Notes: generated from the sequence alone by a model not told the origin. A stretch of 47,813 nucleotides of DNA from an uncultured Clostridia bacterium (GCA_944350015.1 CALVNW010000010.1:1-47813), one strand, 5' to 3'; counted from the stretch's first letter, positions 23,885-32,900 are shown. A program made the numbers and translations.

Positions 23885-24290
23885 TAATTATTGTGTTTTT
23901 GATAACAAGGTTTTGATGCTGGTTTTATGACAAGGGTGGCAAGAAAGGGATTTTAAACGTTGTTTAAAATCCAAAAGGCTTCGCCTTTTTGCGCGCTCTT
24001 CGCGCGCTCTTTCTTGCCAAAATCCCCAATTGCACCACTTCGCTTAGCTTTATTGCTAATTTTAGTTATAAACTCCCAAGCACATCATTTCGCTTAGCTT
24101 TTTCTTTACTTAACCCAAGTTTTCGATTGCACTGCGCTACCTTGCATCACATTGCTTAATTTTATTGTATAGCTATATAAAGGTAGAAAAATCAACTTTA
24201 TCGTTGTAAATCACCCAAAATTTAACAAATTTAATGCAATTTGCTATAAAAACTTGCTAAAATCTATAAATTTTGCTAATTTTATTGTAT
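23885..24290. other. 406-bp intergenic region with branched palindromic element
   Basis: The stretch holds the branched element described separately (23938-24018). Right of it are direct repeats: TTCGCTTAGCTTT twice (about 24048 and 24092) and a gCTAATTTTATTGTATA-type unit twice (near 24163 and just before the tcdA-like ATG). No gene and no clear ribosome site for the downstream gene are seen. Confidence 0.5.
23938..24018. repeat. Branched palindromic element (outer stem with three hairpins)
   Basis: The outer arms GGCAAGAAAG (23938-23947) and CTTTCTTGCC (24009-24018) pair perfectly. Inside, back to back, are three perfect hairpins: GGATTTTAAAC/GTTTAAAATCC (23948-23972), AAAAGGC/GCCTTTT (23973-23989) and GCGCG/CGCGC (23991-24005). 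Nearly every base is paired, giving a four-way junction. The second hairpin with its T run may also end hslU transcription. Confidence 0.8.
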
Positions 24291-24971
24291 ATGGATAATT
24301 CACGCACTGAAATTTTAATAGGTAAGGAAAATTTAGAGAAAGTAAAAAACGCTCACGTTACAATAATTGGCTGTGGTGGCGTTGGCGGGTACTGCGCTAT
24401 TTTCTTGGCAAGGGCAGGAGTAGAAAAGTTTACACTAATTGACTTTGATAAGGTCAGCCCAAGCAATCTAAATAGGCAGGTCATAGCATATGAAAACACA
24501 ATAGGCAGGGTAAAGGTTGAGGTGTTAAAAGATATGCTCATTGCAATCAATAGCGAGGTTAAAGTTAATGGAATAGATGCAAAGGCAACTGAAGAGAACC
24601 TAGCAAGCCTTATAAAAGATACCGATATTGTTATTGATGCGATTGATAGCGTAAAAGATAAAATTGCTTTAATTTTGTACTGCAAAAAACACAATATCTA
24701 TATAATTTCGGCAATGGGCGCTGGCAATAGGTATGATACACCAAACTTTTATCTGACCGACATCTATAAAACTCACGATGACGGACTTGCAAAGGCAATA
24801 AGGAAGAAATTAAGAGAAAATAATGTAAACTCACTTGACGTTGTCATTTGCAATTCAAAACCACAAAAAGTTGACGGCGTTATTGGAAGCATAAGTTATT
24901 ATCCGGCATCTAGCGGGGCGACGATAGCCTCGGTAGTAATAAATAAAATCATAAAGGAGGAGATATGTTAG
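24291..24971 (+). CDS. tcdA: ThiF/MoeB-fold protein, TcdA-like tRNA t6A dehydratase
   Basis: The protein is 226 aa from ATG 24291; a TTG at 24273 is in frame but weaker. It has the E1-like nucleotide site IIGCGGVGGYCAIFLARAG (25-43), then DFDKVSPSNLNRQ and DIVIDAIDSVKDK. This arrangement and length fit TcdA (CsdL), which cyclises t6A37 in tRNA to ct6A with ATP. No ribosome site is visible before the ATG. The last 7 bases overlap the thioredoxin gene, and GGAGGAGAT for that gene lies inside this one. Confidence 0.85.
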   Translation: MDNSRTEILIGKENLEKVKNAHVTIIGCGGVGGYCAIFLARAGVEKFTLIDFDKVSPSNLNRQVIAYENTIGRVKVEVLKDMLIAINSEVKVNGIDAKATEENLASLIKDTDIVIDAIDSVKDKIALILYCKKHNIYIISAMGAGNRYDTPNFYLTDIYKTHDDGLAKAIRKKLRENNVNSLDVVICNSKPQKVDGVIGSISYYPASSGATIASVVINKIIKEEIC

Positions 24972-25273
24972 AAATAGAAGAAAAGGATTTTGAAAAGGAG
25001 ACCAAAGAGGGCATCACACTTGTTGACTTTTTTGCCACTTGGTGCGCACCTTGTAGAATGATGGCTCAAATTTTGCCAGATATTGAAAGTGAACTTGATG
25101 GCAAGGTTAAGATTGTAAAGGTTGACGTAGACAAAAACCCAAACCTTGCAAGACAATATGGCGTTATGTCAATCCCAACGCTTATCATCTTCAAAGACGG
25201 TAAGGAGCAAGAGAAACACATAGGCATCTGGCAATCAGACGACTGCGTCACTGCACTTAAAAAATACCTGTAA
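24965..25273 (+). CDS. trxA: Thioredoxin
   Basis: The protein is 102 aa, a full-length thioredoxin. The active site WCAPC is at 26-30, the cis-proline is in MSIPTLIIF, and VDFFATW and KVDVDKNP strands are present. It reduces disulfides in cytoplasmic proteins. It is coupled to the tcdA-like gene through a 7-base overlap. Downstream is a hairpin-flanked repeat element. Confidence 0.95.
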   Translation: MLEIEEKDFEKETKEGITLVDFFATWCAPCRMMAQILPDIESELDGKVKIVKVDVDKNPNLARQYGVMSIPTLIIFKDGKEQEKHIGIWQSDDCVTALKKYL

Positions 25274-25284
25274 AACCAAAAAGA

Positions 25285-25500
25285 GCTAAATCAATCTGAT
25301 TTAGTTCAGACTGTAGACAAACTTCGCGACCGAAAAATTACGTGTAATTTTTCTTGCTTCGTTAACTGAAAAACGCCCAAAACCAGTCATTTAGGTATAC
25401 TAAACTCCTGGCTTTGAGCATTTTTCGAGCCTTGCCTCGCTTGTTTCTCTACAGTCTGTTAATTTGTCGACACACTGGCTAAATCAATCTGATTTAGTTC
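25285..25500 (-). repeat. MITE- or ncRNA-like element flanked by duplicated terminator hairpins
   Basis: A 23-base hairpin sequence (CTAAATCA/TGATTTAG) occurs perfectly at 25285-25307 and 25478-25500; the right copy is followed by six T (plus strand), the left by T's on the minus strand. Between them, arms at 25307-25322 (CAGACTGTAGACAAAC) and 25443-25458 pair 15 of 16. Inner hairpins are GAAAAATTAC/GTAATTTTTC (about 25332-25353), a long stem (about 25370-25387 with 25408-25424) capped by TTTAG/CTAAA, and CGAG/CTCG. All three mismatches in the long stem are A-C, which become G-U if the minus strand is the RNA. A second terminus-like CAGTGTGTCGACAAAT (minus) lies at 25462-25477. Confidence 0.7.
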
Positions 25501-25574
25501 TTTTTTGCCATAGTACATCATTTTGAAACTTGCTTTTTAACACCCTTTAAATTTTATAAAAATAACATTTACTA

Positions 25575-25603
25575 TTGACTTTAAAGGCTTATCGTGATAA
25601 AAT
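25575..25603 (+). promoter_or_regulatory. Promoter of the cysteine desulfurase operon
   Basis: TTGACT (25575-25580), a 17-base spacer and TAAAAT (25598-25603). The ATG follows at 25628. Confidence 0.7.
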
Positions 25604-25627
25604 TAAGTTAACAAAAGGGGTTTTATT

Positions 25628-26803
25628 ATGGCTAAAAAAGTTTATTTAGATAACGCGTCTACTACTTATGTTTCAAGCGAAGTCCTTGCTGAAATGTTGC
25701 CTTGCTTTAATGCTATCTATGGCAACAGTAACTCGCTTCACAGTTTCGGAAGAGAGGCTAGCTCCATTGTTGACAGGGCAAGAGACCGTATTGCAAGAGC
25801 AATCAATGCAAATAAATCCAATGAGATTTATTTTACTTCTGGTGGTACTGAGGCTGACAACTGGGCAATAAAGGGGCTTGCTCACGCATATTCTAATAAG
25901 GGCAAACACATCATCACAAGCGCTATAGAGCATCACGCAGTACTTGATGCTTGCAAACAGCTTGAAGAGGAAGGGTTCGAGGTGACCTATCTTCCAGTTG
26001 ACAAGACCGGTCTTGTTGATATGGCAGAGCTTCTTCACTCAATTAGAGAGGATACTACTATCGTGTCAATTATGGCAGTAAATAATGAAGTTGGCACAAT
26101 TCAAAACATCAAGGCAATAGCAAAGATAGCTCACGACTATGGCTTAATCTTCCACACTGATGCAGTGCAGGCAATCGGTGCGGTAAAACTTGATGTTCAA
26201 GATATGGAAATCGATGCAATGACGCTTTCAGGGCACAAGATTTATGGACCTAAAGGTGTTGGCTGTCTCTATCTTAAGAATGGCGTAAGAATTGAAAACT
26301 TGATAACAGGCGGAAATCAAGAGAGAGGCAAGCGTGGCGGAACAATAAACGTTCCTGCTGTAGCTGGCTTTGGCAAGGCGGTTGAGATTGCAGTGCGTGA
26401 TATGAGCATCAATCAACAAAAACTGCGTAGTGAGCGAGACTTCTTCCTTAGAAACCTTGAGCAGAAGGTTGAATACATCCACATCAATGGTCATCCACAA
26501 CAAAAGGTAAACGGAATACTCAATATATCCTTTGAAATGGTAGACAATGAGTCGCTTTTAATGCTTCTTGATATGGAAGGCGTGGCAGTTTCAATTGGCT
26601 CTGCTTGTACATCAGGGTCTGCTGAACAATCTCACGTACTTAAGGCAATGGGGCTTGATGGTGACGAGATAAAATCATCTATCAGAATATCTTTCGGCAA
26701 AAACACCAGCCGTAGCGACATAGAATATGTTATAGATGTAATAGAAAAGTCGGTAGCACAACTTAGGTCAATTTCAGCTCTTACAAAAGCAGGGAGGAAG
26801 TAA
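25628..26803 (+). CDS. Cysteine desulfurase (NifS/IscS family)
   Basis: The protein is 391 aa, a PLP enzyme that strips sulfur from cysteine. It has YLDNASTTYVS at the start, the PLP lysine K204 in LSGHKIYGPKG, and the persulfide cysteine C327 in SIGSACTSGSAEQSHVLKAMG, typical of the NifS/IscS type with the long mobile loop. A NifU-like gene follows after 2 bp, so it probably feeds Fe-S cluster or thio-tRNA synthesis. It starts at ATG 25628 behind AAAGGGG. NifS and IscS cannot be told apart here. Confidence 0.95.
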   Translation: MAKKVYLDNASTTYVSSEVLAEMLPCFNAIYGNSNSLHSFGREASSIVDRARDRIARAINANKSNEIYFTSGGTEADNWAIKGLAHAYSNKGKHIITSAIEHHAVLDACKQLEEEGFEVTYLPVDKTGLVDMAELLHSIREDTTIVSIMAVNNEVGTIQNIKAIAKIAHDYGLIFHTDAVQAIGAVKLDVQDMEIDAMTLSGHKIYGPKGVGCLYLKNGVRIENLITGGNQERGKRGGTINVPAVAGFGKAVEIAVRDMSINQQKLRSERDFFLRNLEQKVEYIHINGHPQQKVNGILNISFEMVDNESLLMLLDMEGVAVSIGSACTSGSAEQSHVLKAMGLDGDEIKSSIRISFGKNTSRSDIEYVIDVIEKSVAQLRSISALTKAGRK

Positions 26804-26805
26804 TT

Positions 26806-27210
26806 ATGTATAGTAATGAAGTTTTAGAAAGATTTAAATCTCCAAAATATGCAGGCGGACTTCGTGGCGCAAACGGCACGGGCAAGGCTGGCAATAAGGA
26901 GTGTGGCGACCTCGTTAAACTTTACATCCTTGTAAATGAAGAGGGCATAATCACGTCTGCAAAGTTTAAAGCATATGGAGGAGTAAGCACTATTGTTGCT
27001 TGCGACGAGGCTTGTGAGATGCTGATTGATATGACTCTCGAAGAGGCACTTAGTATAACTGTAAACGATATTATGGAGCATCTTGAAGATGGTGTGCCTG
27101 ACAGCAAGTCATACTCAGCGGTAATTGCTGAAGAGGCTATCACAAACGCAGTAGAGGACTACTATAAAAAGAAAGAAAAAGAAGAGAAAAAGCAATCAAA
27201 TTTAATTTAA
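26806..27210 (+). CDS. NifU/IscU-like scaffold with missing cysteines
   Basis: The protein is 134 aa, alignable throughout to IscU/NifU N-domain proteins: YSNEVLERFKSPKYAGGL, GKAGNKECGDLVKLYI and AEEAITNAVEDYY. Normal scaffolds bind the cluster with three cysteines. Here only the first is in place (C33). The second (FGCG in others) is G59, and the third (HCS in others) is S104. Two other cysteines, C66 and C70, lie nearby (ACDEAC). So it may bind a metal differently or have become an adaptor for the desulfurase. The C-terminus is a Lys/Glu-rich tail. It is cotranscribed with the desulfurase gene. Confidence 0.85.
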   Translation: MYSNEVLERFKSPKYAGGLRGANGTGKAGNKECGDLVKLYILVNEEGIITSAKFKAYGGVSTIVACDEACEMLIDMTLEEALSITVNDIMEHLEDGVPDSKSYSAVIAEEAITNAVEDYYKKKEKEEKKQSNLI

Positions 27211-27250
27211 GTTTTGCCTATTTTCTCTTGCGACTTATTTAGAGGAGAAA

Positions 27251-27712
27251 ATGAAAGACATACTTAAATCAAAAAAATCATTTAAATTAATTAGAAGGCT
27301 TGCTCTTGCAACTTTACTTGGCGCCTCATTAGGACTTTTTGTCACTGGCATATGCCTAGATAATGCTGGCACAGATAAAAGAGATAGCGCGCTCGCCACT
27401 TTTGAAGAAACAGTTTATTATCAAAAGGAGCTTGCAAGCGAGCTTGACAGATTAAACGCAATGCTTAGCTCAAATCAACTTACAATGGAAGGCTATGTCG
27501 AACAGCTAAATAATATAGTGTCAACAAAGTATATCGAAGAAAAACTTTATGATAGCGACTATAAAGATTTGATTTCACAGTATTCGGAAGGTAAAACCAC
27601 AAGAACGGTCGGAATAGGACTGGGACTTTCAATTTTGCCTATGGGCGTTGTCACATATTTAGTAAATGAAAAATTAAAGAAGATAGAGCAATACTGCGAG
27701 CCTTCAAAATAG
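27251..27712 (+). CDS. Small membrane protein with two TM helices
   Basis: The protein is 153 aa, with TAGAGGAG before the ATG. Residues about 17-37 (LATLLGASLGLFVTGICL) and about 120-138 (VGIGLGLSILPMGVVTYLV) are hydrophobic. The loop of about 75 residues between them is charged and coiled-coil-like. The family is not recognised. It is 40 bp after the NifU-like gene and followed by a terminator, so it may belong to that operon. Confidence 0.65.
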   Translation: MKDILKSKKSFKLIRRLALATLLGASLGLFVTGICLDNAGTDKRDSALATFEETVYYQKELASELDRLNAMLSSNQLTMEGYVEQLNNIVSTKYIEEKLYDSDYKDLISQYSEGKTTRTVGIGLGLSILPMGVVTYLVNEKLKKIEQYCEPSK

Positions 27713-27802
27713 AAAATAGGCTAAAAATTAACAAAATTTTAACTTTGATTGCATTTTTTATGGATTTTAACAAAAAATCAATGAAATTATAGGTCATAAA
27801 TT

Positions 27803-27830
27803 AAAGAGGCGTCTTGGTGCGCCTTTTTTT
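27803..27830 (+). terminator. Terminator after the two-TM gene
   Basis: AGGCG/CGCCT (27807-27811 and 27820-27824), extended by flanking A-T pairs, is followed by a T run to 27830. Confidence 0.8.
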
Positions 27831-27883
27831 GTTTATATGTATATTATATAAATTTTTGCAGATACTAAGAGCGAGGAGGTTAT

Positions 27884-28108
27884 ATGAAAGACGTAATGAT
27901 GTTACTTGGCTTTAGTATGGGGCTTTTAACGGGCGCACTTTTATACAAGTATTCGCAAGGTGCTAAGGATATAGTAGATCAAGGCGAAAAGAAGATTATG
28001 AAAGGCGCTAAAAAGATGGAGCAAAAAGCAGAAGAAAATATAGAAGAGCTTGAGAAGAAAGTCAAAGAAGGCGTAAAAAACGTTGAAAATAAAATGAAAA
28101 ATCAATAA
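27884..28108 (+). CDS. Small YtxH-like membrane-anchored protein
   Basis: The protein is 74 aa. One N-terminal membrane segment (MMLLGFSMGLLTGALLY) is followed by a Lys/Glu-rich amphipathic helix (KKMEQKAEENIEELEKKVKEG). This is the layout of YtxH-like general stress proteins. GAGGAGG lies before the ATG. It is a single gene ended by a terminator at 28143-28179. Function unknown. Confidence 0.65.
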   Translation: MKDVMMLLGFSMGLLTGALLYKYSQGAKDIVDQGEKKIMKGAKKMEQKAEENIEELEKKVKEGVKNVENKMKNQ

Positions 28109-28142
28109 ATTCAACCATTTTATTAAATCTTTGAAGCTAGCA

Positions 28143-28179
28143 AAAAAGGAACTTTACAAACTAAGTAAAGTCCCTTTTT
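28143..28179 (+). terminator. Terminator after the YtxH-like gene
   Basis: AAAAAGG-A-ACTTTAC (28143-28157) pairs with GTAAAGT-C-CCTTTTT (28165-28179) with one mismatch and ends in a T run. Confidence 0.85.
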
Positions 28180-28292
28180 AGTTATGAAATAACGTTTTGT
28201 ATTTTATTGTTGAAACATAGTGTAATTAGTAGTGCTATAAAAGTAAGTCAACATCAAACTTAAATATCACTTTAGTTCATTAAAAACCAAAA

Positions 28293-28315
28293 AAGGTAGG
28301 CGTTTTGCCTACCTT
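28293..28315 (-). terminator. Terminator of the SRP RNA
   Basis: AAGGTAGGC (28293-28301) and GCCTACCTT (28307-28315) form a 9-bp stem. On the minus strand a T run follows (28288-28294). Confidence 0.9.
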
Positions 28316-28317
28316 AT

Positions 28318-28596
28318 ATATTTCAAAGGCCGAGAACTTGGTTTGATAAGATTTTACCAACTGCCTTATAGATTTTTAGCTCCACCAAAGCTACCTTATG
28401 GCACACCAAAGTGTCTCCTTAATGATGCTTCCGTCAGGACCTGACATAGTTCAGAGATTTTGATTGCATAAGACCTTGATTTCAACGCCAAAAATTTATA
28501 CACATATTTGACAAAACCGAACCGCACACAAGCGTTCAATCCCACTATAGCGGATTGTGGGTTACAGAGCACCGCTAACTCTCCATCTATCTCGGT
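28318..28596 (-). ncRNA. ffs: Signal recognition particle RNA (large type)
   Basis: Read on the minus strand, the domain-IV core is ATGTCAGGTCC-TGAC-GGAAGCA, then TCATTAAGG (about 28426-28457), with the asymmetric loop that binds Ffh. The tetraloop is UGAC (URRC type) instead of GGAA. The 5' part has GGTGCTCTGTAACCC and a GCTATAG segment, the Alu-like domain of the long Bacillus/Clostridium SRP RNA. The length of about 280 bases fits. A promoter (28603-28631) lies upstream and a terminator downstream. The exact ends are approximate. Confidence 0.92.
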
Positions 28597-28602
28597 TTTT
28601 AT

Positions 28603-28631
28603 ATTTTAGCATAAAAAAATTAAATTTGCAA
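28603..28631 (-). promoter_or_regulatory. Promoter of the SRP RNA gene
   Basis: On the minus strand, TTGCAA (28626-28631) and TAAAAT (28603-28608) have a 17-base spacer, with TATGC before the -10 (extended). The predicted start is about 28596. Confidence 0.75.
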
Positions 28632-28757
28632 TAAAAAGCAAGCAAAATCTAGTTATTTCTTAATTTTTTTACTAAAACGAGGAATTATAAATATTTCGAC
28701 AATATATTATTGATGATGAAAAATAGATTAAAAATTGCATTAAGCAATGAAATAATT

Positions 28758-28801
28758 ATGATTTTATTATGATTATATTACGATTTTATTATGATTTTTT
28801 A
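28758..28801 (+). repeat. Four tandem 11-bp repeats upstream of the CBS gene
   Basis: ATGATTTTATT, ATGATTATATT, ACGATTTTATT and ATGATTTTTTA follow one another exactly at 28758, 28769, 28780 and 28791. They end just before an extended -10 (TGCTATTAT, about 28810). An 11-bp period keeps copies on one face of the helix, so they could be regulator sites or an upstream promoter element. Confidence 0.75.
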
Positions 28802-28840
28802 AAAATATATGCTATTATATTAAAGGTAAACGGAGATACA

Positions 28841-29572
28841 ATGGAAGATAATTTTAAAAACAGCAATGCAAAGAGATTTTTAGACGCTTACAATAATATT
28901 GACTATGCACTTAAAACGAGATACGGTCTTAATAGAGCAATGGGCTTTTCAGATTTGATTAGAAAATCAGTTGTCGTAAATTATGTTGTAAGAAAGTATG
29001 AAGATGATTTGATTGATTATGGCAGGTTGCGCAATGCGATAATACACAACAATAACGAAGATTTTGTTATAGCAGAGCCTCACGACAGTGTAGTTGAGAA
29101 TATTGAGCGAATCGAGAGGCTATTAACAACACCACCAAAAGTGCTTGACAGTGTTGGCACAAAGGACGTTGTATTAACTTATGCCGGCAAGAGTATGCGA
29201 GAGGTTATTATTTTGATGGCAAGCTCAAACTTTAGTAATATTCCTGTTTATAAAGATAATCATTTGATTGGTGTGGCAAACGGACAAAAAATTATCAATT
29301 CAATGGGACAGTATTTGCTTTCAGGTGGTAAATGTTCGACATTTTTAGATAATGTACAGATTGAAGATATGCTTTCAACGCTTCAAAATAGCAACTACTA
29401 CTGTGTTAAGAAGGCGGACTGTACAATAGAAGAGGCACTAGGAGAGTTTAATAACAATCACAAACTTCTAGCTATACTATTTACTAAAAATGGACTTAAT
29501 ACAGAGCTTCCGCTTGGCATTATGACTGGCGCCAATGTGGTTGAGGCGCAAAAGATACTTGAAGATTATTAA
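28841..29572 (+). CDS. CBS-domain protein with HEPN-like N-terminus
   Basis: I choose ATG 28841 (243 aa) with CGGAG upstream; a longer frame begins in the tandem repeats. Residues about 1-75 are helical and contain RNAIIH (an R-x4-H motif, as in HEPN RNases or their relatives), with the IAEPHDSVVENIERI continuation. Residues about 95-240 carry two CBS-like halves: MASSNFSNIPVYKDNHLIGVA, then MLSTLQNSNYYCVKKADCTIEEALGEF and LPLGIMTG. CBS pairs bind adenosyl nucleotides and gate attached domains. The whole may be a nucleotide sensor. No partner gene is adjacent; ileS follows after a long leader. Confidence 0.75.
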   Translation: MEDNFKNSNAKRFLDAYNNIDYALKTRYGLNRAMGFSDLIRKSVVVNYVVRKYEDDLIDYGRLRNAIIHNNNEDFVIAEPHDSVVENIERIERLLTTPPKVLDSVGTKDVVLTYAGKSMREVIILMASSNFSNIPVYKDNHLIGVANGQKIINSMGQYLLSGGKCSTFLDNVQIEDMLSTLQNSNYYCVKKADCTIEEALGEFNNNHKLLAILFTKNGLNTELPLGIMTGANVVEAQKILEDY

Positions 29573-29637
29573 TCTTTATAGTTTTTATGGATTAAACAAT
29601 CAAAATACTAATAAAATTGTAAAAATATAAAATTTTA

Positions 29638-29666
29638 TTGACAAACTACTGCTTTTTGTTTAAAAT
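29638..29666 (+). promoter_or_regulatory. Promoter of the ileS leader
   Basis: TTGACA (29638-29643), 17 bases, TAAAAT (29661-29666). The T-box leader follows. Confidence 0.8.
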
Positions 29667-29689
29667 ATATGTGAAAATTTAATAAATGT

Positions 29690-29940
29690 GATTTTAAAAT
29701 GCGTTGATGAAAGACAAGGTTTACATTCTATAACTTTTCAGAGAGTTGCCGTTTGGTGCGAGGCAATAAGGGGGAATGCAAATTATCACTTTCGGAGTTG
29801 CAACCTTGAACGCCCAAGTAAAGGTTGCCGGGTAATCCCGTTATAGATGATGTGAGTGGTGGCTCACTAGAAAGATTACAAGTGGTTTAGACAGCCGTAT
29901 TAGGTTCTTGTAACTTAATATGGCTTTTATTTTAAAAGGA
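29690..29940 (+). promoter_or_regulatory. T-box leader of ileS, isoleucine specifier
   Basis: The Stem I base pairs CAAGGTT (about 29718-29724) with AACCTTG (about 29802-29808). CAGAGAG and the distal loop lie inside it. An ATC codon at 29785-29787 in the 3' side is the likely specifier. The antiterminator is TTACAAG (29876-29882) with CTTGTAA (29907-29913), enclosing TGGT (29883-29886), which can pair with the ACCA end of uncharged tRNA-Ile. The competing terminator is AGCCGTATTA (29893-29902) with TAATATGGCT (29916-29925) and a T run. So low Ile-tRNA charging turns ileS on. The T-box sequence is divergent from the common form. Confidence 0.88.
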
Positions 29941-29947
29941 GAGAAAG

Positions 29948-32900
29948 ATGTATAAAAAGGTTGACTCAAAACTTGATTTCGTAAAAAATGAAGAAAAAAT
30001 CTTAAAATTTTGGGAAGATAATAAGATTATCTATAAAGGGCTTGAGCTTAACAAAAATAGCGACAAGAGCTTTGTCCTTCACGATGGCCCGCCAACAGCG
30101 AACGGCAAACCTCATATAGGTCACGTGCTTACGCGTGCTATGAAGGATATCATACCAAGATTTAAGGCGATGAAGGGCTACTATATCTATAGAAAGGCAG
30201 GCTGGGATACCCACGGACTTCCTGTTGAGGTTGAGGTCGAGAAGAAACTAGGCTTTAACGGCAAAAAGGACATCGAAAACTACGGTATAGACAAGTTTAT
30301 TACCCTTTGCAAAAGCTCGGTATGGGAATACAAGTCAATGTGGGAAGACCTTACCAAAAAGATAGGTTACTGGGTGGATATGGATAATCCATACATAACA
30401 TATGATAATAACTACATTGAAAGTGTTTTTTGGGCGCTAAAGGAGATGGACAAAAAGGGGCTTATCTATCAAGGACATAAAGTTGTGCCATACTGCCCAA
30501 GATGCGGAACCTCTCTATCAAAGGCAGAGCTTGAAAATGGCGATAACTATAAAATCTTAAAAGAAAACTCGGTGTATGTAAAAATTAAAAGCCTAGATGA
30601 AGACAACACCTATTTTCTTGTTTGGACAACAACGCCTTGGACACTTCCTTCCAATGTCGCCCTCTGTATGAACCCAAATGAAGATTACACCAAATTTTCA
30701 TTTGAAGGCAAAAATTACATTATGCTTGACAGCCTTATCCATACTCTTTTTGATGAAAGCCAAATTAAGAAGCTATACACAAAGAAAGGTAGCGAGTTTG
30801 AATATCATAAGTATCAACCGCTATTTGACTATGTAAAAGACGAGGTGAAAAAGGGATATTTTGTCATTATTGATGACTATGTTACAACCGAGGATGGTAC
30901 CGGTATAGTCCATATAGCTCCAGCGTTTGGTGAAGATGACTATAAAGCAGGCATCAAATATGGCTTGACTTTTGTTCAACTTGTTGACGAAAGCGGTAAA
31001 ATGTCAGATAAGACCGACTTCGGTGGAATGTTTGTTAAAGATGCAGATAAACTCATTATTGAAAAGTTAAAAAATGAAGATAAGATGTTTAAGGTTGCGC
31101 CAATCGAGCACTCCTATCCACATTGCTGGAGATGCAAAAGCCCGCTTTTGTATTACGCACAAGACGCTTGGTTTGTTAAGACCACTGCAATCAGACAACA
31201 ACTTATTGACAACAATCAAAAGATTAATTGGATACCAGACCATATCAAAAATGGACGTATGGGCAACTTCCTTGCAAACAACATTGACTGGAACATATCA
31301 AGAAATCGTTATTGGGGAACGCCATTGCCATTTTGGAAGTGCGAAAACGGGCATATCCACGTTATAGGCAGTGTGGAAGAGCTTAGAAAACTGTCGGGCG
31401 TGCAAGGCGAGCTTGACCTTCATAAGCCAACACTTGACAAAATTACTTTCCCTTGCCCAGAGTGTGGCAAAATTATGCACAGAACGCCAGAGGTTATGGA
31501 CTGCTGGTTTGATAGCGGTTCAATGCCATTTGCTCAATACCATTATCCATTTGAGAATAAAGAGACCTTTGAAAAGGCTTTTTGCGCTGACTATATAAGT
31601 GAGGCGATTGACCAAACAAGAGGTTGGTTTAACACACTTTTGTCGGTCAACACGGCAGTATTTGGCAAAGCTCCATTTAAAGCTTGCAATGTGCTTGGAC
31701 TTGTGCTTGACAAGAATGGTTTAAAGATGAGTAAGAGTCTTAAGAACGGTGTCGACCCTTGGGACGTGTTATCAAAGTATGGCGCAGATGGCGTGAGATG
31801 GTATTTCTTCTCAAGTTGCAACCCGGCGCAAGGACTACCTTTCATCGAAGAGAACCTTGTGGATATGCAACGTAAATTTATGGGCACACTTTGGAATGTC
31901 TATTATTTCTATGTGCTTTACGCCGAAATTGACAAGATTGACCCAAGCAAATATGACCTTAAAGATTGCAAACTATCCTTCCTTGACAAGTGGCTACTTT
32001 CTGACTATAACGCCTTAATCAAACTTGTCGATGCAAGCCTTGAAACATATGATATGCAAACTCCAGCAAGAGCTATCAGCGAATTTGTAGATAGGCTGTC
32101 AAATTGGTATATCAGACGCTCCCGTGAAAGATTTTGGGGTAGCGAAGAGAATGACGATAAAAAGGCTGCCTACAAGACGCTCTATGAAGTGCTTGTAAGC
32201 CTTAGCAAACTCATTGCACCTTTCGTGCCATTCCTTGCCGAAGAAATTTATCAAAATCTTGTTCGTAGTCTTGATGAAAATGCACCAGAGAGCGTACATT
32301 TTTGCTCTTTCCCTGTTGCAGATGAGAGTATGATAGACAGCAAGCTCAACGAGGGTATGGATAAGGTGCTTGAGATTGTCAACCTTGGCAGAGCCTGCCG
32401 TAGTGCAAGCAACGTTAAAAACCGTCAGCCTCTTGCTAAAGTTATAGTTTGCACAAGCAAAGAACTGATACTTGATAGCGAACTTAAAGAGCTTATCAAG
32501 GACGAACTTAACGTTGAAGATATAGAGATTTTGCATAACGCCGACGAGTATGTGTCATATGAACTTAAGCCACAACTTAGAACGGTTGGTCCAAAATACG
32601 GAAAACTTCTTGGGAAAATTAAGGAATATTTGCTTTCAGCAGGAAGCACAGAAAATGTCAATAAGGTAAGAGCGGGCGGACATCTCGAGTTTGACGTTGA
32701 CGGTCAAAAGGTTGAACTTGCCGAAGAGGATTTGCTTATCGGACTTAAGAATAAAGAAGGCTATTCAAGCGAGACAAACGGTGAAATGACAGTTGTGCTT
32801 GATGCTGTCTTGACAAAAGAACTTGTCGAAAAAGGTGTCGTAAAAGAATTTGTAAGCAAGATACAAAATCTAAGAAAAGAGAGTGATTTTGAAGTTGTAA

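Larger units (their letters stand above)
25274..25627. other. 354-bp intergenic region, mostly a repeat element
   Basis: This holds the hairpin-flanked element (25285-25500), described separately, and the promoter of the cysteine desulfurase gene. No gene is visible. Confidence 0.6.

Noticed and set aside
28758-28801. CRISPR or iteron array
   Set aside because: Units are only 11 bp with no spacers, and they sit in a promoter.
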